NCBI GenBank assembly: GCA_037176705.1
Contig: CM073891.1
Coordinates: 97,585,827 to 97,649,826 of the forward strand
Source: Molossus alvarezi
Taxonomy: Eukaryota; Chordata; Mammalia; Chiroptera; Molossidae
DNA: 64,000 nucleotides
Direction: 5' to 3'
Part shown: in pieces, positions 54,903-64,000 of the stretch
Position numbering within the stretch: the first letter of the stretch is position 1
How the letters are laid out: the number at the start of each line of letters is the position of its first letter
The notes under the pieces: model-generated
Told to the model about the DNA's origin: nothing
What the model saw: the letters and a program-made list of their open reading frames with translations, nothing else
Databases searched by the model: none
Program-made: the position numbers and the translations under genes

Positions 54903-55338
54903 GGGGTTATGGGTTAAATTATGTTTCCCATAAAAAGGTAAGTTGAAATGCTAAACCCCAGGACCCCAGAATGTGATCTTATTTGGAAATAGGGTCGTAG
55001 CAGATATAATGAGTTAAGATAAGGTCATATTCCAGTAGGGTGGGATCCTAATCCAATATGACTGATGTTTTTCTAAGAAAATGGTCATGTGAAGACAGAC
55101 ACAGGGAGACTGTCACATGAAGATGGAGGCTGAACTGAAGTGCTGCTGCGGCAAGCCAAGGAATATCTGGGCTACCAGAAGATGGAAGAGGCAAGGAAGG
55201 ATTCTCCCCTAAGGTTTCAGGAGTCCCGCAGACACATTGTTTACATAATGCTACTCTAGAACTGTGAGACAATAAAGTTCTGTTGATTTAAGCCAGCAAT
55301 TTGTGGGTACTTTGTTATAGCAGGAAAGTAACACAGCT
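54903..55338 (+). mobile_element. solo MaLR-type (MLT1-like) LTR
   Basis: 'ttatgggttaaattatgttt', 'ccagaatgtgatcttatttg', 'gaaatagggtcgtagcagat', 'cctaatccaatatgactgat', a polyadenylation signal in 'gacaataaagttctgttg', ending 'agcaggaaagtaacacag'. Nearly full-length LTR of an old ERVL-MaLR element. No internal genes adjoin it. Confidence 0.8.
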
Positions 55339-55573
55339 GTGAAGATAGACACAGATATCAGCTCACAGATAGGAAAGCCAGAGCTTTGTCAGTTACCATT
55401 TAATCAAGAATCGAACTGAACATCACTAATAGTGGGGCAATCTGACATCCTATACCTCTGATCTGATGCAGTAAGAGATATACAATATCACTTTGATAAC
55501 CTGATTGCAAAAGGCCCTCATTCACACCCCTTGCAATGACTTTACAGCAACTCCCATCAAGAGGTACAGTTTA

Positions 55574-55820
55574 GCCCTGGTCGGTTTGGCTCAGCGGTTA
55601 GAGCGTCGACCTGCGGTCCAGAGAGACCCGGGTTCGGTTCCCGCTAAGGGCACGTACCTCGGTTGCAGTTTGTCCCCGGCCCTGGTTGGTTGTGCGGGTG
55701 GCAGCCACTCGATGTGTCCCTTCACATCGATGTTTTCCTCTCTCTCTCTTCCTCTCTCTCCCTCCCACTCTGTCTGTACAAAAAATGGAAAAATGTCCTC
55801 AGGTGAGGGTAAAAAAAAAA
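55574..55820 (+). mobile_element. Ves SINE (hairpin type), youngest-looking
   Basis: Head 'gccctggtcggtttggctca', intact A and B boxes ('cccgggttcggttccc'), 'gttgcagtttgtccccggcc', tail 'gtcctcaggtgagggtaaaa'. A perfect 15-bp TSD, aagaggtacagttta, lies at 55559-55573 and 55821-55835. Little divergence from the other close-to-consensus copies. Confidence 0.96.
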
Positions 55821-55835
55821 AAGAGGTACAGTTTA

Positions 55836-56495
55836 TTTCTCTACCATTTGAATCTAGACTGGCTTTGTTACCTTCTTTGGCCAACATAATGCAGTGGACG
55901 TGACAGAGTGCCAATTCTAAGCCTAGGCTTCAAAAGATCTGGCGTGCTTCCACTCTCTTTGGACCCCTGTCTCGTCCATAAGGACAGGCCAGGGCTAGCC
56001 TACCTACTAAGTATGATAGGTGAATGGAGCTGAGCCAAGTCATCCCAGCTGAGGTCATCCTAGACCAGCCAGCCCCTAGTCAATCTGCCAAATGACTGCA
56101 GATCCATGAATGAGTCTAGCCTAAATCAGCTGAACCCAACCTCGATCAACAGAATGACTTAGCCAATGGCTTTAAATAGTGAGTCACTGAGCCCTGGCTG
56201 GTTTGCTCAGTGGCTAGAGCACTGGCCTGTGGACCAAAGAGTTGCGGGTTCGATTCTGGTCAAGGGCATGTACCTCAGTTGAGGTTTGTCCCTGGCCCTG
56301 GTTGGGGTTGTGCAGGAAGCAACCAGTCGATGTGTTTTTCTCACATCGATGTTTCTCTCTTTCTCCCTTCCTCCCACTCTATCTGAAGATAAATAGAAAA
56401 ATATCCTTGGGTGAAGATTAAAAATATATATGTATATTAAGCCACTGAGTTTTGGGGTGAGTCATTACATAGTAATAGCTGTTACATGACCTATA
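55836..56495 (+). mobile_element. probable old interspersed repeat, split by Ves
   Basis: 'ctggctttgttaccttcttt', 'gtgccaattctaagcctagg' and 'accagccagcccctagtcaa', then after the Ves 'taagccactgagttttgggg'. I recognise these as common mammalian repeat words but cannot assign LTR or DNA class with confidence. Confidence 0.45.
56191..56440 (+). mobile_element. Ves SINE (hairpin type, decayed tail)
   Basis: Head 'gccctggctggtttgctcag', B box 'gcgggttcgattctgg', '(TC)' tract, tail 'tatccttgggtgaagattaa'. Probable TSD gtcactgag (56183-56191) / gccactgag (56441-56449). Confidence 0.88.
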
Positions 56496-56704
56496 TAATA
56501 TTCTTGCCAAATATGTTTAAATGGAAACTAATCAAAAGGAAAACATCAGAAAAACTTAGAATGTGGGATATTCTACCTTACAATTGGCCTGGACACCAAA
56601 AGTCATTGTCATGAGAAAAAAAACAAAACAGCAAAAACATAAGGAGACTATTTCAGATAGACAAGGTTTTTTAGTCTCAGCAATAATTCACATTTTGAAC
56701 CAGG

Positions 56705-57085
56705 TAATTCTTTGTTGGGGTTGTCCTGTATATTGTAGGATATTTAGCAGACACCTATCCTTGATTTCTATACTCTAGGTGCTATTAGCACCCCCAGTTG
56801 TGACAATCAAAAACATCTCCAGCCCAGCCAGTGTGGCTCAGTGGATTGAGCATCGTCCTATGGACTGAGAGGCCCCGGTTTGATTCCTGGTCAGAGCACA
56901 TGCCTAGGTTTCAGGCTCGATCCCCGGTGAGGGGCATGCAGGAGACAGCTGATAGATGTTCTGCTCACATTCATGTTTCTCTCTCTTTCCCTTCCTCTTT
57001 CTCTAAAAAAAAAAAAAAAAAATGAAAACAATGAAAAAAAAGTATCTCCAGGTGTTGCTAAATGTCCATCTTGGGGCATTGGACT
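56705..57085 (+). mobile_element. hAT-type MER remnant split by Ves
   Basis: 'ggttgtcctgtatattgtag', 'gatatttagcagacacctat', 'agcacccccagttgtgacaa', then after the Ves 'ggtgttgctaaatgtccatc'. These are the words of a common non-autonomous hAT element (MER family; exact member not assigned). Confidence 0.6.
56823..57043 (+). mobile_element. Ves SINE (short type)
   Basis: Head 'cccagccagtgtggctcagt', 'ctggtcagagcacatgccta', 'catgcaggagacagctgata', A-run tail. Short TSD atctccag at 56815-56822 and 57044-57051. Confidence 0.92.
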
Positions 57086-57156
57086 AGAGAGAGAGAATCA
57101 AATATAATGTATGGATTTTGTTAAGATATTGAGTCAAACATAAAAAGATGGTTATA

Positions 57157-57368
57157 GTCCGGCCGGTGTGGCTCAGTGGTTGAGCGTCAACCTATGCACC
57201 AAGATGTTGCCGGTTTGATTCCCGGTCAGGGCACATGCCCAGGTTGTGGGCCTGATTACCAGTGGGGGGCATGCAGGAGGCAGCCAAACGATGTTCTGTC
57301 TCGTCAATGTTTCTCTCTCTCCCTCTCACTTGCTTTCTCTCTAAAAAAAAATTAATAAAGGAGAAAAA
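57157..57368 (+). mobile_element. Ves SINE (short type)
   Basis: Head 'gtccggccggtgtggctcag', 'gcaccaagatgttgccggtt', 'catgcaggaggcagccaaac', A-rich tail. A perfect TSD, aaaaagatggttata, lies at 57142-57156 and 57369-57383. Confidence 0.95.
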
Positions 57369-57384
57369 AAAAAGATGGTTATAA

Positions 57385-57700
57385 AAGACACTTGGAACAA
57401 TTAGAGAAATTTGAATGTGGAATTAAATATATTGAAGTGCTAATTTTCCTAGGTCTGAAAAATGTATCGCTGTTATGTAGGTAGATGGCCTTTATTCTTA
57501 GGAGATGTGTGCTGAGTTATTTTGAATGAACCGTCATAAATGCTTCCAAATGCTTCAATGGATAAAAATGTATATTTATAGAAAGAGATAAAGCAAAGGT
57601 GACAAAATGTTAACAACTGGTGAATCTAGGTGAAGAGTATTCATTATATCATTCTTTCAACTTTATGGGTTTGAAATTTTTCAAAATAAAAAGTTGGGGA
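57385..57700 (+). mobile_element. old L1-type 3'UTR
   Basis: 'aattagagaaatttgaatgt', 'taggagatgtgtgctgagtt', 'gtgacaaaatgttaacaact', 'ggtgaatctaggtgaag' and the end 'aaaataaaaagttgggga' match a common LINE 3'UTR. No ORF2 sequence remains. Confidence 0.65.
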
Positions 57701-58335
57701 TAACTTTAAAATGAGTTAATCTCATCTCCAGTACCTGACACCTTACTGATTTAATGTAATGCAAAGAACAGGCTTGTTCTAAATGAGTCTGGGTGCTCCT
57801 TCTGTGTTGCCTGGACGATGAGCTAGCTCCGACCAGGTATGGGGTGCTGGTGCTGAGGAGAAGGGCTGCTCCCAGCCTGAGGAACTGTATACAAGCTCAG
57901 CTTCCCATGGGACCACTGGCTTCCCTTCTCTTGTGTAACATCCCACAGGACCAAAAGTCTAGGTGCTGGGCAGCTTGTGTGTGTTTCCCAGACAACTCTG
58001 GTAAACAGCTGGCACCAAAATCCAGGCTGCCTGGTGCCAAGACAGTCTGATTTTTCCATTCACTGATAAGGCTCCTCTCATAGTTGTTCCATACAAGGAG
58101 ACCAAAAGAGGGGCAAAGTTCCCTTTCCTGGAACACAAACCATTCCGTGAGGCCAGAAGGTCAGCCAGGGACAATAAGAGGATGGGGGTCTCTGTGCCCT
58201 CCCTTCTCCCAGTGACCTTGACATTGTAAGTTTCCTCTTTCCACAGTAAAGCCTAATTTTTTAACCTGTATCCCATGACGCAGCAGAATTCAAATCAAGC
58301 CCTGGTGCATTCAAGTGGCAACTCTAAAGAGACTC
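57700..58335. other. no recognised repeat; several overlapping short frames
   Basis: Single-copy-looking, moderately GC-rich. Frames of 71-85 codons overlap on both strands at 57793-58174 without a recognisable domain. Confidence 0.4.
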
Positions 58336-58339
58336 TTCT

Positions 58340-59100
58340 TGCAAGAGAGTTAATATTTAAAACATAGACAAAACTCAGAAGCCAAAATAGGAAAATGCTG
58401 ATAAATAATTTCATGTAAAACATTAAAAAACTTTATATAGTAAAATTGAATATGGCAATAAAAAGAAAATACAGTATAGAGCAAATAGCACAGAAGAAAA
58501 AATATTTGTAACCCCAGAGGAAAAGTATATATTTCTTTATTATATAAAGAGCTCTTATAGTTTTATAAAGAAAAATGAACATAAAAATTAAAGAATATGA
58601 ACAAATATTTTATAAAGAAAATAAGAATGGCAAAATCTACTTGAAAACCACTTAACTTCATTAGTGAGAAAAGTGCAAATCACAATAATGTGATACCATT
58701 TTCACCTATCAGATTGACAAAAAGTTGAAAGTTTGATAAAACTCAGTTTTGGCAGGGTCATAAATAAACTTACACTGTTGATGGAAAGGTGGATTGGAAC
58801 CATTTAGGGGTTACAATTTGGGAATATCTAACCAAATCTTAAATGTACGCATATTTTGACCTAGCAACTTATTTAAAGGAATTTATCCTACAGATAGACT
58901 CATTCAAGTTCCCAATAACATATGTGTAAGGATATTCATGGAAACATTGTTTATAATAACAATAAATGAATATGATTGAAATGTTCATCAGTGGGGCAAC
59001 GGTTAAATAAATTATGGCACATTCAATGATTAAAAGACCTCGTAAGATCTGTATGTCTGACACGGAAATATTTCTGATATATTATTAAAGAAATAAAGCT
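58340..59100 (+). mobile_element. L1M/HAL1-like ORF2 3' part and 3'UTR
   Basis: 'ataaagagctcttatagttt', 'tcacctatcagattgacaaa', 'ggaatttatcctacagatag', 'cagtggggcaacggttaaat' and 'gattaaaagacctcgtaaga'. Old and frame-broken. Confidence 0.7.
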
Positions 59101-59107
59101 CGGTATA

Positions 59108-60010
59108 GGTGTTCAGGAAAACTCACTCTTCCTCCTGGGTGTCTCTCCTTCTCTCTCACATTACCACCACACTTACAACACTTCTCACACCAAGCAATTC
59201 TCTGTGACACCGTCTGGGTGTCCTACAATTTAATTTAATTTTGACACAATCTACCTGGAGACAGTGTCAGATCCCACAGATTAAGGGCTCAGTCCCATGA
59301 GACCCCCCCCCCCACTTCAGATGCCAATCTCAAGTAATAAGTCCCCAGGTTACCCACAACTTCTGACTCCGCTACAAACTGGAGGCTCGTGTGACCTCCT
59401 CCCCCTTGGATTCAGTTATTTGCTAGAACAGCTCACAGGCCTCAGGGAACACTTTGTTATGTTTACCAGTTTATTATATGATAAACAATAATGTAAAGGA
59501 TACAGATGACCAGCCAGATGAAGAGATACATTGGGTGAGAACTAGGAGGGACCTTCATGCAGGAGCTTCTGTCATTGTGAAATTGGGCTGCATCACCCTC
59601 CAGTTCGGTGGATGTGTTCACCAACCTGGAAATTCTCTGAACCCCATACTATTGAGACTTTATGGAGGCTTCATCACATAGATGTGATCAGTTTTTAACT
59701 CCATTTCTAGCCCTTCTCCTCTCTCTGGAGAATGGGGGGTAGGTCTGGAAATTCCAAGCTTCTAATCATAGCTTGGTCTTTCTGGGGACCACCCCATCCA
59801 GGAGCCATTTAGGAGCCCACCTCACTAGAACAAAAGACACTCCTATCACCCAGGTAGTTCCTAGATTTAGGAACTCTGTGTCAGGAAGCAGAGACTAAAT
59901 ATTAGAATAACAAAAGACTCCTAGTGCTCTTATCACTTAGGAATTTACCAGGGCGTTACCTTGTGCCAACTAGAGGCAGAGACCAATATATGTACTTTCT
60001 ATTATCTCAC
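59108..60010 (-). mobile_element. solo ERV LTR, about 0.9 kb
   Basis: Plus-strand words 'ccacagattaagggctcagt', 'tgctagaacagctcacaggc', 'accagtttattatatgataa' (antisense of the polyadenylation region), 'atggaggcttcatcacatag' and 'acaaaagacactcctatcac' correspond to the antisense of a well-known mammalian ERV LTR (subfamily not assigned with certainty). No gag, pol or env is next to it. Confidence 0.6.
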
Positions 60011-60204
60011 AATAGGACGCTGTATTTGATATAATCTGCTTTGTGTAAAATCAGTGTATATATTATATGTGCTATGTGGAAAGAATAGGTTAATCATGAA
60101 ACAGTTAACAATGTTAACAAGAAATAGTTAACAATGCTTCCTTTCCATTTTAAACATTTTTGACATTTAAATTTATTTTTATGTTGGTGTCTTTCACAAT
60201 GAAT

Positions 60205-60333
60205 ACAAATATAGTAAGTCCTCACTTAATGTCATTAATCGCATCTGCAACTTTAAGCAAAAAAATGATTTGTAATGAAACCAATTTTACCCAGGGCTGA
60301 TTGATATAAATGAAAGTGAAGTTCCTAAGGCAT
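60205..60333 (+). mobile_element. DNA-transposon-like end, left of HAL1
   Basis: 'agtaagtcctcacttaatgt', 'cgcatctgcaactttaagc' and 'tgaaaccaattttaccc' resemble one end of an old mammalian DNA transposon. The HAL1 at 60346 interrupts it. The other half probably continues at 62520-62700. Confidence 0.45.
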
Positions 60334-60716
60334 CTCATCAATGTTTTTTTGTGTGTTTTTTTCCAAATCTTTATCGTTGGATGTAAAATGTATTACAGAT
60401 GTTCCACATTTTTCCCCCATTGACCCCCCCTCCCCACTCCCGCCCCCCTCCCACCTTTTCCCACACTATTTTCTGTGTCCATTGGTTATACATATAAGTT
60501 CTTTGGTTTATTTCTTCCCACCCCCCCAACCCCTTTCCCTTTGAGGTTTGTCAGTCTAGCAATGAATTTGTGCTTCTTAATCCCTTCACCTTTTTCACCC
60601 ATTCCCCCAACCCCCCTTCCAACTGGCAACCAACAAAATGTTCTCTGTATCTATGAGAATGTTTCTGTTCTACCTGTTCATTTTGTTTGTAGATTCCATT
60701 GTTGATAGCTATGTAT

Positions 60717-61658
60717 TCATTGCCATTTTGTTTGTTCATACATTTTATCTTTTTCTTCAAAAAGACCCTTCATCATTTCTTATAATAACGGTTTGGTAGT
60801 GATGAACTCCTTTAACTTTTTCTTTTCTGGGAAAGTCTTTATATGTCCATCGATTCTAAATGACAGCTTTGCAGGATAGAGTAATTTTGGTTGTAGGTTC
60901 TTGGTTTTCATCACTCTGAATATTTCTTGCCACTCCCTTCTGGCCTGCAAAGTTTCTTTTGAGAAATCAGCTGACAGCCTAATGGGAACTCCCTTGTAGG
61001 TAACTAGCGGCCTTTCTATTGCTGCTTTTAAGATTCTCTCTTTGTCTTGAACCTTTTACATTTTGATGATGATGTGTCTTGGTGTGGGCCTCTTGGGGTT
61101 CATCTTGTTTGGGACTCTCTGTGCTTCCTGGATTTGTATGTCTGTTTCCTTCACCAAGTTAGGAAAGTTTTCTGCCATTATTGTTTCAAACAGGTTTTCG
61201 ATTTCTTGTTCTCTCTCTTCTCCTTCCGGCACTCCCAAGATGCGAATGTTGGCACGCCTGAAGTTGTCCCAGAGGCTCCTTACACTATCCTCATTTTTTT
61301 GGATTCTTTTTTCTTTTTGCTTTTCTGATTGGGGATTTTTTGCTTCCTTATATTCCAAATCAATGGTTTGCTCCTTGGATCTACATACTCTATTTTTGAA
61401 GCTGTGTAAATTATTCTTTATTTCAGTTAATGCCTCCTTCAATTCTAACTGTGTATCCATGATTTCTAACTGGTCTTTTTGTATGCTCTTGAGGCCCTCC
61501 CTAAGTTCACTGAGGTTCTCACTAAGTTCATTGAGCATCCTTATAAGCAGTATTTTGAACTCAGTATCTGTTAGGTTGCTTATCTCCATTTCGCTTAGTT
61601 CTTTTATTGTGGTTTTGTTCTGTTCTTTCATTTGGGGCCTGTTTCTTTGTCTCCTCAT
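60717..61658 (-). pseudogene. L1-type ORF1 of the HAL1, two premature stops
   Basis: Encodes an L1 ORF1p-like RNA-binding chaperone of 313 codons. N-terminus begins Met-Arg-Arg-Gln. Residues about 40-125 are a Glu/Lys/Leu-rich coiled coil. 'NIRILGVPEGEE' (137-148) opens the RRM. A TAA interrupts at codon 201 (61056-61058), after which the C-terminal domain continues in the same frame ('ARREWQEIFRVMK'). A second TAA is at codon 293 (60780-60782), and the frame closes at TGA 60717-60719. Both stops look like single substitutions. A 200-residue truncated product is possible but would lack the C-terminal domain. Confidence 0.88.
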
Positions 61659-62507
61659 TTTGGCTGCCTCCCTGTGTTTGTTTCAGTGTATTACTTAATG
61701 ACAGGTATGGGGCTCGCTGAGACCAGATGCTGCTCGTTTGAAAGAATTTAGGAAAAACCTGAAGCAGGATCCAAGACCGGCCAATCCTATGGTTAAGCAA
61801 GTGGCAACAGCTTGAAAGTTGTGTGGGGCGGGGCGGGGCGGGGCCTCAGGGAGTCAGCAGGGCGGGGCTACCAGTGTGAGCCAGGTTGCTGGAGGCCCAG
61901 ATATGGCAGCTGTCTGCCGCCCCAGGGAAGGGCTCACCAAAGGAACAAAGGCCTCTGACAGCACGTTTGTCCCGGCGAAAGCCCTCTCTCCAGCCCTCAC
62001 TCCAGTGCCAAACAGCTCAGTTCTTCCCTGTGTGTCTCTGGTGCCCCTCGAGCTGCCTCCCCTCCAAGCTTAGAGGGAGAGAGTCCGATAAGTCCGTGCG
62101 CGGGCCCTTTAAGGAGCTGCCTGGGGCTCCAGCCGCCTCAGCCTCCCTGAGCCTCAGTTCCCGCTGGTTTTTCCAGCCAGAAGTTATGGGGATTCTCTTC
62201 CTGGCACTGGAACCCTGAGCGGGGCACCTGGTGTGGGACGGGGACCCCTCAGTCCTCAGGAAGGACCTTCCCAGCCGAGGGAGCCTCCTGATTTTTATCC
62301 GCCACACGTGGGTGTGGGACCAGCCCCTCCGCCCTCCTCCCAGTCTGGATGTAGCTGCTTTTTTAATTCCGTAGCTGTAAGACTTCCATTCAGCTTGATT
62401 TCAGGCGGTTTTGAATGATGGTTGTTCTGCAGTTTAGTTGTAACTGTGATGTGGTTGTGGGAGGACGCGATACCGCGTTTACCTACCCGCCATCTTGACC
62501 GGAGGTC
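61659..62507 (-). promoter_or_regulatory. HAL1 5'UTR / internal promoter region
   Basis: GC- and CpG-rich 0.85 kb, the most CpG-dense stretch in the window, with four GGGGC units at about 61826-61845. Its sense start contains CAAGATGGCGGG (62497-62486), a YY1-type site beginning about 11 nt after the element's first base. In human L1 a YY1 site at nearly this position sets the transcription start. Function here is inferred. Confidence 0.6.
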
Positions 62508-62519
62508 CTCATCAATGTT

Positions 62520-62705
62520 ATAAAGAAACAACTTTGAACAAAACAGCATTATTCAAACAGCTGTACATAGATTGTGCCTTGAAACAATTTTCAAAATGTC
62601 AATCAGTGTCCCTTCTGATACTTCTATGGAAAATATTTTAATTACTGAAACAGGACAAGGCTGTATGTAGGCAAACTGATTTTAGCTGGGGATGCAAAGA
62701 CACAA
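62520..62705 (+). mobile_element. possible right part of the DNA transposon split by HAL1
   Basis: AT-rich continuation after the HAL1 TSD. I infer rather than see that it is the other half of the element at 60205; no clear terminal repeat is found. Confidence 0.3.
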
Positions 62706-62742
62706 ATAATATTGAGCCACTGCAACGAGGTGTATGATTTTT

Positions 62743-62928
62743 TGAAAAATATGTTTTCATTGATTTTTTAGAGAAAGAGGAAGGGACAGAGAGACAGAAA
62801 CATCAATGTGAGAGAGAAACGTCGATCAGCTGCCTCCTGCACCCGGGCATGTGCCCTGACCGGGAATCGAACCCAGACCTCTCAGTCCATGGGATGATGC
62901 TCAAGCCACTGAGCCACGCCGATGTGGC
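62743..62928 (-). mobile_element. Ves SINE, short
   Basis: 'tgttttcattgattttttag', 'agagagaaacgtcgatcagc', B box 'aatcgaacccagacctc' and head 'gagccacgccgatgtggc'. A perfect 15-bp TSD, aggtgtatgattttt, lies at 62728-62742 and 62929-62943. Confidence 0.94.
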
Positions 62929-62943
62929 AGGTGTATGATTTTT

Positions 62944-64000
62944 AGAGCCTAGGAAGACTGAATCAAAGCAGTTCCCAACTTTCTTAAAGCAGTCTTGAGT
63001 CATTCACCCTTCTTAAATTGCTCAGGCCAAGCCTTCAGCAAGACTCCTATTGGAAAGCCCGGCAAGGAAAAATTGATGTTATAGGACATTTTCTTTCTCT
63101 TTCTCCCTCTCTCCTGAGTTTCTTCAGGATCATGGAAGTTAAGGTATAAACATGATTCAGAAATACTGAGATATAAAGAAAATTTGCAAAGGAGTTGGAC
63201 GATTCTTGCTCTTTATAAATGCACCATATTTGTGTCTGGTTGATCCTCTTTAAAACACCCAAGGTACTAATCTGAGAGGACAGCTTCTATCAGGGGAACA
63301 ATTTCTGTTCCCAGTGAAGTGGCACATTCAGTTCCTGGTGTAGGCTCACTTAATTCCTATTAGTTATTTCACAGCTGTATCTTGGGGAGAGAAAATCTCA
63401 AATGCTTTCGGCTTTCTCAAGTTCACTAAAAAAAAAAAAAAAAAAAAGGCCTTTCCTCTTTTGCACAGTTCCTGTTTGTTTACAAATTTCAGGTCAATAA
63501 AACCTGTCTATCTTTGTGGCTAATTCTCCTAAATGTTTTAGTTTTGTGCTGACCTATCTACCTGGTTTCCACTCTACTTGTACCTAGATTTGTTGTCATA
63601 ACATAGCAGGTGGATGCTGGGTTGCCCACCCCAGTCTGTCTTTGAATTGATGGTGCAATTTTTGTTTGGTGGTTTCTGATTCTAAGGTTGTGCCAGGACA
63701 CTGTTTGAATACACAGGTCAACTACCAAGTGAGACAGTGGCTCTGATCAAGGTTTGTTTGTTATTTTTTAGGTTGCTTAGGGACATTAGATGAATGCACA
63801 AATTTATTATTGTAGAGTTGCTATGAATACTGAAGGGACATATACAAGATTATTGTTGTAGGTTGGTTTGTGATAGCTGGTCCTGATTTGGTTATTTCCT
63901 CAAGAAGACACTTTGAACAATTATTTAAATGCCTCCTCTCTGCAATTACAATAATAATCATGATGATTTTGCAACTGAATATGCAAATCAGGGTACATAC
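62944..64000. other. no recognised feature; A-run
   Basis: Single-copy-looking DNA with an A-run of about 20 bp at 63428-63447. No repeat family or exon recognised up to the window edge. Confidence 0.4.

Larger units (their letters stand above)
60346..62507 (-). mobile_element. HAL1 (half-L1) retrotransposon, apparently full-length
   Basis: A 2162-bp minus-strand element with a perfect 12-bp TSD, ctcatcaatgtt, at 60334-60345 and 62508-62519. In sense it has a GC-rich 5'UTR (62507-61659), an L1 ORF1 (61658-60717) and then directly a 3'UTR and short A-tail, with no ORF2. That layout is the definition of HAL1, a family known in vesper bats. Without its own reverse transcriptase it must have been mobilised by L1. 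C-rich 3'UTR blocks (60425-60540) match the fragment at 3.8-4.0 kb. Confidence 0.88.

Noticed and set aside
54903..55338. Provirus with internal genes next to the LTR
   Set aside because: Flanks are a Ves on one side and unrelated DNA on the other; no viral coding sequence is visible, so it is a solo LTR.
61063..61698. 211-codon plus-strand open frame
   Set aside because: Antisense shadow of the HAL1 ORF1 on the minus strand; the minus frame has clear ORF1p features and this one has none.
61819..62420. CpG island marking a cellular gene promoter
   Set aside because: The GC-rich block lies between the HAL1 TSDs and upstream of its ORF1, so it is the element's own 5'UTR.
63970..64000. Helitron (HeliBat) end, from 'aatatgcaaatcaggg'
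   Set aside because: Too short and lacking the CTRR terminus or hairpin. No HeliBat-like sequence was recognised elsewhere in the window either.

Overview
The window is nuclear DNA from a mammal, almost certainly a yangochiropteran (vespertilionid-like) bat. The diagnosis rests on about 38 copies or fragments of the bat tRNA-derived Ves SINE on both strands, many with clear target-site duplications (TSDs), and on a 2.16-kb half-L1 (HAL1) element of a kind known from vesper bats. Older layers are those shared by all placental mammals: L1M-type LINEs, L2, MIR, MaLR and other LTRs, and MER5-like hAT fragments. All repeat names come from memory of consensus sequences, not from a search.

I recognise no complete protein-coding gene. 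Nearly every long open frame lies in a SINE, LINE, LTR or microsatellite. The window is best read as intergenic or deep-intronic. Three short non-repeat segments have exon-like signals: 41210-41333 (minus), 28408-28434 (plus) and 46835-46873 (minus). They are low-confidence candidates.

Layout. 1-2.6 kb: MIR and L2 remnants in mostly unremarkable DNA. 2.6-4.0 kb: an L1 3' piece split by a Ves, then a short HAL1/L1 3' insertion itself split by a Ves. 4.0-9.4 kb: sparse, with four Ves. 9.4-10.75 kb: an L1M 3' end split by four Ves. 10.75-15.9 kb: nearly repeat-free, with a possible conserved element, a tRNA-Ile-like relic and a double AP-1 site. 15.9-21.9 kb: L2 and a long minus-strand L1 with two Ves and large (TTC)n and (TATC)n arrays. 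22.4-28.1 kb: a Ves cluster followed by three successive plus-strand L1 3' ends. 28.1-41.4 kb: mixed unique DNA, MIR, L2 and Ves, including a three-SINE pile-up at 39.2-39.95 kb. 41.4-46.0 kb: minus-strand L1 pieces and an unexplained insertion. 46-53.4 kb: Ves-free, with L2, MIR and an LTR that received a retrocopied LTR end. 53.4-60 kb: Ves, a MaLR LTR, L1 3' ends and an ERV LTR. 60.35-62.5 kb: the HAL1. 62.5-64 kb: one Ves and unique DNA.

The main biology is transposon history. tRNA-derived SINEs use LINE machinery for mobility, and here they have landed repeatedly in L1 bodies, in each other, and several times at the same short site. A subset of Ves carries a small inverted repeat next to the A-tail that appears preserved by paired changes. 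No CRISPR array, operon, ribosome-binding site or bacterial feature is present or expected.
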